This document shows, piece by piece, positions 1-5,264 of a stretch of 5,264 bases of DNA; position 1 is the first letter of the stretch; every line of letters starts with the position of its first letter. The position numbers and the translations under genes were made by a program. The stretch is taken from positions 12,075-17,338 of the forward strand of contig DOIV01000075.1 in assembly GCA_003511845.1 (NCBI GenBank), in the 5' to 3' direction. Under the pieces are notes generated by a model. It had not been told where the DNA came from and ran no database searches. It worked only from the letters and a program-made list of their open reading frames with translations. Source of the stretch: Flavobacteriaceae bacterium. Its GTDB lineage: Bacteria > Bacteroidota > Bacteroidia > Flavobacteriales > Flavobacteriaceae.

Positions 1-18
1 CTATATATTTGTTACGTA

Positions 19-555
19 TTAGTTATTAATTAACGCTCTACGTAAATTATTCATTTTTCCTGAAACACTTGCGTCAAACTGCTTGTCACCAACGCGTAAT
101 ATAAAACCGCCAATAATGGTAGGGTCTATTGTGCTTTCAAGAGTTACATTTTTACCAGTTATTTCTTTAACTTTTGCCAATACTTTTTGTTCTAAATCTT
201 TTGTTAAAGCAACTGCTGTAATAACCTTTGCAATTTCTGAGCCTTTAGAAAGGTCAAATAGTATGGTGTATTGTTTAGCTACCTCTGATAAAAGCGACAA
301 TCGTTTATTTTCTATAAGCTGGTTGATTAAACTTTGAGAGGTCTTATTAATATTACTAAAAACAGCCAATAATGCAGATTTTTTAACGTTAGATTTCACA
401 ACAGGACTTTTTAGTAGAGATTGTAACTTTTCACTTCCGTCAATAGTTGAATGCATCAATAACATATCTTCATTAACCTTGTCAGCTTGTTTTAAATCAG
501 TTGAAAGACTTAAAACAGCTTTAGCATATCTTATGGCAGCTCTAGATTCTCTCAT
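19..555 (-). CDS. atpH: F-type ATP synthase subunit delta (OSCP homologue)
   Basis: This 178-residue protein is the delta subunit, which sits on top of the F1 alpha/beta hexamer and ties it to the peripheral b-subunit stalk so that F1 does not spin with the rotor. The length is normal for the family. The N-terminal helical domain (about residues 5-105) begins with the typical ARYAKAVL-like stretch, here AAIRYAKAVLSLS at 6-18. The C-terminal domain carries the family signature at residues 137-156, ending in Ile-Ile-Gly-Gly-Phe-Ile-Leu-Arg-Val-Gly, which fits the PROSITE delta pattern position by position. The start codon follows the atpF stop codon after one base (TAA-C-ATG), so translation is very probably coupled. 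No Shine-Dalgarno sequence is visible. Only 18 bases remain beyond its stop codon; atpA is expected next but its start is not in the window. Identification is secure. Confidence 0.97.
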   Translation of the reverse strand: MRESRAAIRYAKAVLSLSTDLKQADKVNEDMLLMHSTIDGSEKLQSLLKSPVVKSNVKKSALLAVFSNINKTSQSLINQLIENKRLSLLSEVAKQYTILFDLSKGSEIAKVITAVALTKDLEQKVLAKVKEITGKNVTLESTIDPTIIGGFILRVGDKQFDASVSGKMNNLRRALINN

Positions 556-556
556 G

Positions 557-1051
557 TTAATTTAGCTTAATATCTTTTAGCATATCCTCAACCAATTTAA
601 GTTGCTTATTTTCACTAGACAATTCTTCTTTTACTACTTTTTCAGCAATATCAATTGATAAACTAGCTACTTGTGTTTTTATGTCAGCAATAGCAGCTGT
701 TTTTTCATTTTGAATAGCAACTTTAGCTTGCTCCATTAATTTATTTGCTTGTGCTTTAGCCTCTTCTTTGGCATCTTCTACAATATTGTTTTTAATATCT
801 CTCGCTTCTTTCATCATGGCGTCTCTTTCAGTTCTCGCTTCTTTTAAAATCTTTTCATTATCAGATTTTAAATTTTCCATTTCTTGACGAGCTTTATCAG
901 CTTCTAGTAGTGCATTTTTTATAGAATCTTCTCTTTCACTTACGGCTCCTAAAATAGGTTTCCAAGCAAATTTCTTAAGTATAACTAATAGCAATAAAAA
1001 TGTAACTGCTGTCCAAAATACTAGTCCAAATCCAGGTGTGATTAAATCCAT
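557..1051 (-). CDS. atpF: F-type ATP synthase subunit b
   Basis: This 164-residue protein is the peripheral-stalk subunit b, expected as a dimer that holds subunit a and F1 stationary while the c-ring turns. A single N-terminal membrane helix covers about residues 9-27 (FGLVFWTAVTFLLLLVILKKF). It is followed by the conserved juxtamembrane segment AWKPILGAVSERED, in which Arg40 corresponds to the conserved Arg36 of the E. coli subunit. From about residue 40 to 145 the protein is highly charged and rich in Ala, Lys and Glu, as expected for the long dimerising helix. The C-terminal part (ASLSIDIAEKVVKEEL, 129-144) resembles the delta-binding end of the family. Only one b-type gene is visible, so a homodimer is likely. 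The region before the start codon is almost pure A/T with no Shine-Dalgarno sequence, and lies 27 bases after a strong stem-loop that separates this gene from atpE. Confidence 0.97.
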   Translation of the reverse strand: MDLITPGFGLVFWTAVTFLLLLVILKKFAWKPILGAVSEREDSIKNALLEADKARQEMENLKSDNEKILKEARTERDAMMKEARDIKNNIVEDAKEEAKAQANKLMEQAKVAIQNEKTAAIADIKTQVASLSIDIAEKVVKEELSSENKQLKLVEDMLKDIKLN

Positions 1052-1078
1052 TTTTTTATTTTTTAATAATTTAAATTT

Positions 1079-1117
1079 TAAAATACAGAAGCAACCAACC
1101 GTTACTTCTGTATTTTA
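1079..1117 (-). promoter_or_regulatory. intercistronic stem-loop between atpE and atpF
   Basis: Bases 1079-1091 (TAAAATACAGAAG) are exactly complementary in reverse to 1105-1117, giving a 13-bp perfect stem. After one mismatch, three more pairs form (1093-1095 with 1101-1103), leaving a five-base loop. In the mRNA the hairpin begins six bases after the atpE stop codon and ends 27 bases before the atpF start. The core stem TACAGAAG/CTTCTGTA is flanked by A4 and U4, so it resembles a weak bidirectional terminator, but the sequence after the stem is A-rich rather than a run of U. My inference is partial termination, or 3'-end protection of the atpE message, raising c-subunit output relative to b. 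The structure is directly visible; the function is not shown. Confidence 0.75.
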
Positions 1118-1123
1118 TTAGTT

Positions 1124-1348
<225 letters not shown>

Positions 1349-1352
1349 TTAA

Positions 1353-2429
1353 TTAATGTTCTTCTTCTGTTGCCATCCCAAAATAAAGTGCTGACAAAAT
1401 TGTAAATATATATGCTTGTATTGCCGTAACAATTATCTCAATTATAGTAATAAATAAAGAGAAAGCTACAGATACTGGTGCAATATAAACAGACTTAAAT
1501 ACAAATATTAATGATAATAATGCTAATATGATAACGTGACCCGCAGTAATGTTTGCAAACAAACGAATCATTAAAGAGATAGGTTTTACAAACATCCCAA
1601 TAATTTCTATAGGCATTAAAAATATTTTCATAGGTACAGGTACGCCTGGCATCCAAAAAATATGTTTCCAGTAATTTTTATTTCCACTAAAAGTTGTAAT
1701 AATAAAAGTAAATATAGCCAGTGTAAAAGTAAATGCAATATTACCACTTAGATTGGCTCCGTTTAAAATAGGAATTAATCCAAAAATATTATTGATCCAA
1801 ATAAAGAAAAATACCGTTAATAAGTATGGCATATACTTTTTGTATTTATGTTCACCTATCATAGGTATACCTATTTCATCTCTTACAAAAACAACCAAAG
1901 GTTCTATAAAACCCGCAATACCTCTAGGGATATTATTTTCAGATTTTTTATAACTTCTAGCTGCACCTATGAATATGAATAATAATACCAATACAGATAC
2001 CCACATCATAAATACATTTCTAGTAATAGAAAAATCTAGTGGTTTAACTGCATTTGTTGGGTGATGCTCTTCGTCAAATGCAACTGTAGTTTCGTTTGGA
2101 TTTAATTGATATATTTTTTCGTGAAGCTTTACAAACTTAGCTCCGTTTTTCTCTACGATATGATGACCAGTGTCATCATGATGAAATGCTGAAGACATAA
2201 AAGTTGTCAAGCCATTGTCAGTCCATAAAATAATTGGAAGTGCTAAAGAAACAGGATGTCCTTTCCAATCCCATAAATGAAAGCTATGAGCATCTTTAAC
2301 GTGATGCAATATCATTTCTTTAGGGTCAAATTTATCGTCTGTAGCTTTTTCTTCATTGAAAGCAAATCCATTAAAGGAAACTAAGAATAACAATCCTATT
2401 AAAATAAATCTAAAGATGTTGATTTGCAT
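1353..2429 (-). CDS. atpB: F-type ATP synthase subunit a, with signal peptide and His-rich periplasmic extension
   Basis: This 358-residue protein is the stator channel subunit that conducts protons to and from the c-ring. The essential arginine is Arg289 in KPISLMIRLFANITAGHVI, equivalent to E. coli Arg210, and Gln338 in AIQAYIF corresponds to Gln252. E. coli Glu219 and His245 are replaced by His298 and Glu331, the swapped pair found in mitochondria and many bacteria. Membrane helices are visible at about 139-158, 200-221, 229-248 and from 275 to 350. The E. coli protein has about 271 residues; the extra length is N-terminal. Residues 1-23 look like a signal peptide (MQINIFRFILIGLLFLVSF, possible cut after GFA). 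Residues 24-135 form a probably periplasmic domain with about twelve histidines, including HHVKDAHSFH (42-51) and HHDDTGHH (83-90). Such extensions are typical of Bacteroidota. A candidate promoter lies about 40-70 bases upstream of the start codon. Confidence 0.97.
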   Translation of the reverse strand: MQINIFRFILIGLLFLVSFNGFAFNEEKATDDKFDPKEMILHHVKDAHSFHLWDWKGHPVSLALPIILWTDNGLTTFMSSAFHHDDTGHHIVEKNGAKFVKLHEKIYQLNPNETTVAFDEEHHPTNAVKPLDFSITRNVFMMWVSVLVLLFIFIGAARSYKKSENNIPRGIAGFIEPLVVFVRDEIGIPMIGEHKYKKYMPYLLTVFFFIWINNIFGLIPILNGANLSGNIAFTFTLAIFTFIITTFSGNKNYWKHIFWMPGVPVPMKIFLMPIEIIGMFVKPISLMIRLFANITAGHVIILALLSLIFVFKSVYIAPVSVAFSLFITIIEIIVTAIQAYIFTILSALYFGMATEEEH

Positions 2430-2468
2430 GCTTGTAAATTATATAAATTGGTCTCTAAAAATCAGGTG

Positions 2469-2499
2469 CGAATATACATACATTATCTTAAATGACAAA
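2469..2499 (-). promoter_or_regulatory. candidate Bacteroidota-type promoter for atpB
   Basis: On the minus strand TTTG (2499-2496) is followed after exactly 19 bases by TATATTCG (2476-2469). This fits the primary sigma promoter described for Bacteroides and Flavobacterium, a -33 TTG/TTTG and a -7 TAnnTTTG, with one mismatch (C for T) in the -7 box. Transcription would begin near 2462-2464, giving a leader of about 33 bases before the atpB start codon. It lies in the 96-base gap that is the only sizeable break between the 131-residue membrane protein gene and the atp genes, where an internal promoter for the Fo genes would be sensible. No terminator is seen in the gap, so read-through from upstream is also likely. 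Identified by eye only. Confidence 0.5.
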
Positions 2500-2525
2500 T
2501 AATAAGTTCATAATTTATTTATTTC

Positions 2526-2921
2526 TTAATTTTTATTTAATAAAGAGCTGATAAAATAGACTTCAAAAGTTAAAAAGAAAAAATAAGGAATAAAGAAATT
2601 AAATACATCAGCTTGTTTGTTTTCAAGGTCAGATAGTAGTAATGGTAATAAAAATAAAATAGCCAGACCCATTTTTAGGAGTGTGCTAAACATAAAAGCA
2701 TTAAAAATTTCTGTTTTGCCATTAGCATGTTTGTAGTTGATAATACCATAGAGTAGAAAGGTAATTAAGCTGTGAAATACATATATATGCCACAGTGGAA
2801 AGAAAAAAGTGTCGTTTGCAAAATAGTGTAATACATAGCTATGCATTAGATATAAAACTATTGTAAAGAGTAATAATTTTATTAAAAAAGAGCTTTGTCT
2901 TTTCTTAAAGAGAATATTCAT
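2526..2921 (-). CDS. four-helix membrane protein at the AtpI position (possibly DUF6168 family)
   Basis: I do not recognise a characterised function for this 131-residue protein. A short basic N-terminus (KKR at 6-8) precedes four hydrophobic segments at about 12-32, 41-62, 73-96 and 105-128, linked by short loops. Few charges fall inside the membrane segments: Lys83 in helix 3 (STLLKMGLAILFLLPLLL) and Glu120 in helix 4 stand out. Four helices with a lysine in the third resemble the AtpI (ATP-synt_I) layout, and the gene sits exactly where atpI is found in many atp operons, between atpZ and atpB. Its start codon abuts the atpZ stop codon (TAAATG), so the two are probably translated together. 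I infer a role in Fo or c-ring assembly or ion supply. I recall similar flavobacterial proteins being filed under DUF6168, but cannot confirm that here. The coding call is secure; the role is a guess. Confidence 0.85.
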   Translation of the reverse strand: MNILFKKRQSSFLIKLLLFTIVLYLMHSYVLHYFANDTFFFPLWHIYVFHSLITFLLYGIINYKHANGKTEIFNAFMFSTLLKMGLAILFLLPLLLSDLENKQADVFNFFIPYFFFLTFEVYFISSLLNKN

Positions 2922-3146
2922 TTATTTATCTTTAGATGATGAGATTATCCTTCTGATAATATAATACAATGATATAAGTACAGACGACAGAGATAAGATA
3001 AGTGTATATAAATTATGTTGGTTTGGGTAATATTCATCTAGTTTTACACCAACAAATGACCCCAAACCAATAATAGCAAACATTTGAAAAGCTAAACTAG
3101 AAAACTTAGCATAGTTATTAAGCTGTCCTTTCTCTTTTTTGCTCAT
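2922..3146 (-). CDS. atpZ: AtpZ/AtpI family protein, ATP synthase accessory factor
   Basis: This 74-residue protein has two membrane helices at about 16-35 and 45-65, with a lysine-rich N-terminus (MSKKEK) and a basic C-terminus (RRIISSSKDK). The short loop between the helices contains the family's GxxxGxxLD pattern: Gly29, Gly33, Leu36, Asp37, followed by EYYPN. Proteins of this type are encoded at the head of many bacterial atp operons and have been linked to c-ring assembly and to divalent cation handling; which applies here cannot be told from sequence. The start is set by the only Met before helix 1, the next being Met22 inside that helix. It therefore overlaps the end of the bactofilin gene by 29 bases in another frame. 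The next gene follows without any spacer. This tight packing suggests coordinated translation of bactofilin, AtpZ and the next membrane protein. Confidence 0.9.
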   Translation of the reverse strand: MSKKEKGQLNNYAKFSSLAFQMFAIIGLGSFVGVKLDEYYPNQHNLYTLILSLSSVLISLYYIIRRIISSSKDK

Positions 3147-3513
3147 TCTTTAATGCTTTTACCGAACCCTTCATTGTACATGAAGCATTAAAAGTAGCAC
3201 CTGGCTCAACAGAAAGTTTTCCTAAAACAACATCACCAGTAATAGTAGCTGTAGCTTTTAAAGATAATAGTTGATCTACATTGAGGTTACCAGAAAACTT
3301 ACCTTCAATATCTGCATTGCTACAGTCAATAGTACCTTCAACAAAACCGTCCTTACCTATTACAACTCTACCAGAAGTTTTAATTTTACCTTCAACTTTA
3401 CCATCAATTCTAAAATCACCTTCAGATTTTATATCACCAACAAAAGATGAATTTTTACCAATAATATTGCGTTCAAATACTTGGGTTGGGTTAATTTTTT
3501 TTTCAGAAAACAT
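3118..3513 (-). CDS. bactofilin (polymer-forming cytoskeletal protein)
   Basis: This 131-residue protein belongs to the bactofilin family (formerly DUF583), which polymerises without nucleotide into filaments built from right-handed beta-helices. The core at about residues 17-115 shows the expected short repeats of alternating hydrophobic residues with Gly and Asp turns: IIGKNSSFVGDI, GDFRIDGKVEGKI, GRVVIGKDGFVEGTI, ADIEGKFSGNL, ATITGDVVLGKL. Tails are short and polar, as usual: an N-terminal tail (MFSEKKINPTQ) and a basic C-terminal tail (KNEQKRERTA). The Met-Phe start followed by lysines resembles the membrane-binding N-terminus known in several bactofilins; that is inference. The gene follows the sprE-like gene after 93 bases, and its last 29 bases also encode the start of AtpZ. 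Bactofilins act as scaffolds for cell-wall or envelope enzymes; the client here is unknown. The family call is firm. Confidence 0.95.
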   Translation of the reverse strand: MFSEKKINPTQVFERNIIGKNSSFVGDIKSEGDFRIDGKVEGKIKTSGRVVIGKDGFVEGTIDCSNADIEGKFSGNLNVDQLLSLKATATITGDVVLGKLSVEPGATFNASCTMKGSVKALKNEQKRERTA

Positions 3514-3606
3514 AATTTTTATTTTTTTTAATTTACACTCCGTTTAAACTCATTTTTTATCACTTAGGGGAGTAATATCAAATTGTTACAAAAACTTTTC
3601 TTTTTC

Positions 3607-5264
3607 TTAGTTGTTTATTTTTTCATTCAAATCAGAAGAATTATAACTGTCAATATTGTCTAAAATTTCAACAGCATGTTTTCCTTCTTCAGTATTCGGA
3701 TAACTTAAAGCAACAAAGCTTAAGGCTTCTTTAAAGGATTTTGTTCCTTTAGTTTTCATTTGAATATAAGCTTTTAATAATTCTAATTTCGGAATTATAG
3801 CTTCGCTTTCAAATTGTTTAATTGCTTTTTCTACTTTTTGTGAAGCTCTATCGTAATGTTGAAAATCAAAATCACAATAAGCATCATTGTAAATAGCTTC
3901 AGGTGAATTTTTATCTTCAGTAGTTGCTATTTGATCTGGATTTAAGATAATAGATGCATATCTTGAATCTGGATAATTGTTAACGACCACATCTCTGTAT
4001 TTATTGCTTCTTAGCTCATCAAAATTAGCATAAATTTTGTACAAATGATAATTTATAGGGAGAATTAACTTTTCTTTCGGATTAAAACTTAATAATTTCT
4101 CCAATTTATCTGCTGCTAATTGGTATTCATTAAACTGTTCTTTGTAGATAATTCCTAGTTTGTAATAAGCATCATTTCTAAGTAAAATAATACTGTCAAG
4201 TGCTTTTTTTTCTGAAGGAATTCTGCTGATATAATAATCTAATTCGTATTTTTTTGAAGTATCAAAGGTGTTCTCGGCTGCCAAAATTTCAATTTTCTTA
4301 GGGTTTTTAGTAATTGATTTTTTTGCTGACAAACGCCAATTGTCATCTAAGGCTCTGTTGCCCCATGCTCTTTTAAATTCTTGTTTGCCAAAACCTGCAA
4401 CACTTGTATTGTAAAAGTAAAATTTACCACTTTTAGACTTGCCTACGGTATTGTCATTATTAGCAACTCCAAAACCATTAGTGGTCTTCAATGAGTTTTC
4501 TAATTTTATTTTAGCTATTTCTTCTATTTTTTTAAGACTGTCAATGTGTTTTTGATAAAATAATTCTTGCTCAGGTTTAGTTAGGTTAGCAACTTTTAAA
4601 ATACTATCATTATTTTTAGCGATAGTTTCATACGCAATGACTTCTTCTAAACTTTCACGTTTTCTAATAATACGCCTAATACGTTTTTCGTTTTTGTTTT
4701 TTGTGATGAGAATAATACTATCATAATATGCACCAGCCATTTCAAATTTCACATTGTCAAAATAAATATTACCCAATTGTTCATAGGTTAGTTCTTTTTG
4801 AAATTCTTTTCCTTGTTCTATTCTTAGTGATTTTTTAAAATCTATTAGTGCAGTTTTAATACTGTCATTTTGTGCTTCAATAACTCCTTTTTGATACAAT
4901 AACTCATCTACATAAGGTCTATTTTCTCTTTCCTTAATAAGTTTTTGTAATGTACTTAATAGTAAAGCTGTACTATCTTGTTCTGTGTAGTTTTTTGCTC
5001 TGTCAATTTGAGCATGAATTTTATATCGATAAGGTGCTTTTTTTAATTGAATTAATTTTTCAAAATATAAATTTGAAGTATCTATTTTTTGTTCATTTCT
5101 ATACAATTGTCCTAGAATGAATAGGTTTCTTGCTTTTTGTTTTGGGTCAACTGAAAATAGCACAGCACTGTCTAAATGTCGAATCACTAATTCTGAGCTG
5201 TCAATAGCTTGATATGCCATTGCCATAGATGTGTGACCATCTTCAATAATATCTAAAGGTAAAG
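3607..5264 (-). CDS. sprE: SprE/PorW-like TPR lipoprotein of type IX secretion and gliding (5' end missing)
   Basis: The frame stays open to the right edge, so this is the C-terminal 551 codons of a longer protein. The first in-window Met (5224-5226) is internal: the 12 codons before it (LPLDIIEDGHTS) read smoothly into the TPR sequence. SprE of Flavobacterium johnsoniae is about 870 residues, so roughly a third, including the lipoprotein signal, should lie outside. Counting from that Met, TPR-like helical pairs cover about 1-170. A basic linker (KRIRRIIRKR) lies near 181-190. The diagnostic block follows at 268-300: KFYFYN, FKRAWGNR, then DDNWR, as I remember it from SprE/PorW. Further TPR-like repeats run from 345 to 525, including NNYPDSRYA and SYPNTEEGKHA. 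SprE is needed for T9SS secretion and gliding, and PorW is its Porphyromonas counterpart. The sprE-bactofilin-atpZ order is also, to my knowledge, flavobacterial. A generic TPR protein is the alternative. Confidence 0.85.
   Translation of the reverse strand, partial: LPLDIIEDGHTSMAMAYQAIDSSELVIRHLDSAVLFSVDPKQKARNLFILGQLYRNEQKIDTSNLYFEKLIQLKKAPYRYKIHAQIDRAKNYTEQDSTALLLSTLQKLIKERENRPYVDELLYQKGVIEAQNDSIKTALIDFKKSLRIEQGKEFQKELTYEQLGNIYFDNVKFEMAGAYYDSIILITKNKNEKRIRRIIRKRESLEEVIAYETIAKNNDSILKVANLTKPEQELFYQKHIDSLKKIEEIAKIKLENSLKTTNGFGVANNDNTVGKSKSGKFYFYNTSVAGFGKQEFKRAWGNRALDDNWRLSAKKSITKNPKKIEILAAENTFDTSKKYELDYYISRIPSEKKALDSIILLRNDAYYKLGIIYKEQFNEYQLAADKLEKLLSFNPKEKLILPINYHLYKIYANFDELRSNKYRDVVVNNYPDSRYASIILNPDQIATTEDKNSPEAIYNDAYCDFDFQHYDRASQKVEKAIKQFESEAIIPKLELLKAYIQMKTKGTKSFKEALSFVALSYPNTEEGKHAVEILDNIDSYNSSDLNEKINN

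Noticed and set aside
1..18. Start of atpA downstream of atpH
   Set aside because: The 18 bases after the atpH stop codon contain no start codon on the minus strand, so the gene is expected next but not visible.
83..337. Plus-strand open frame of 84 codons
   Set aside because: It lies antisense inside atpH, shows no recognisable domain, and atpH is unmistakable.
1079..1117. Reading the atpE-atpF stem-loop as a full intrinsic terminator ending the operon
   Set aside because: The sequence after the stem is A-rich with only four U residues at its end, and atpF and atpH follow with tight spacing and need a promoter that is not visible in the gap. Partial termination or stabilisation fits better.
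1753..1953. Plus-strand open frame of 66 codons
   Set aside because: It is antisense to the membrane-helix region of atpB; its hydrophobic, lysine-rich composition is a by-product of the AT-rich membrane-coding sequence.
3281..3547. Plus-strand open frame of 88 codons
   Set aside because: It is antisense to the bactofilin gene, and its Pro/Ser repeats mirror the bactofilin Gly/Asp repeats on the other strand.
3533..3553. Six-codon minus-strand frame (MSLNGV, then stop) just upstream of the bactofilin gene
   Set aside because: It could be a leader peptide, but an ATG and a stop codon at this distance are expected by chance in AT-rich DNA, and nothing else supports translation.
3514..3606. 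Possible promoter or terminator in the 93-base gap between the sprE-like and bactofilin genes
   Set aside because: No TAnnTTTG box lies at proper distance from a TTTG. The only inverted repeat is five base pairs (ACTCC/GGAGT) across a long loop, with no U-run after it. The gap otherwise shows nothing specific.
5224..5226. ATG that could be taken as the start of the TPR protein
   Set aside because: The frame continues open through the right edge with protein-like sequence upstream, and the SprE/PorW family is much longer with an N-terminal lipoprotein signal. The codon is internal and the gene is cut by the window.

Overview
All eight protein genes lie on the minus strand of an AT-rich window (roughly one-third G+C by eye). 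Gene content points to a member of Bacteroidota, most likely Flavobacteriia (family Flavobacteriaceae). The evidence is a SprE/PorW-like type IX secretion lipoprotein beside a bactofilin, a subunit a with a long histidine-rich periplasmic extension behind a signal peptide, start codons without Shine-Dalgarno sequences, and a promoter-like TTTG-N19-TAnnTTyG signal.

In transcription order (high to low coordinates) the layout is: (1) the C-terminal 551 codons of a SprE/PorW-type TPR protein, whose N-terminus lies beyond the right edge; (2) a bactofilin; (3) a small AtpZ/AtpI-family protein overlapping the bactofilin gene by 29 bases; (4) a 131-residue four-helix membrane protein starting directly at the atpZ stop codon; (5) a 96-base gap with a candidate promoter; (6) atpB (subunit a), atpE (c), atpF (b) and atpH (delta). 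The window ends 18 bases after atpH, where atpA would be expected. The beta and epsilon subunits are usually encoded elsewhere in Flavobacteriia.

The four atp genes encode the whole membrane Fo sector and the delta stator link of an F-type ATP synthase. Subunits a and c carry the residues expected of a proton-coupled enzyme: Arg289 in a, and Glu55 in c without the sodium-site ligands. AtpZ and the 131-residue protein sit where AtpI-type Fo assembly factors are normally found. The most distinctive non-coding element is a perfect 13-bp stem-loop between atpE and atpF, the place where expression must drop from many copies of c to two of b. I see no mobile element, CRISPR array, RNA gene or signs of transfer. 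The region reads as conserved core genome, and its interest lies in the regulatory signals and in the linkage of secretion/motility, cytoskeleton and energy genes.
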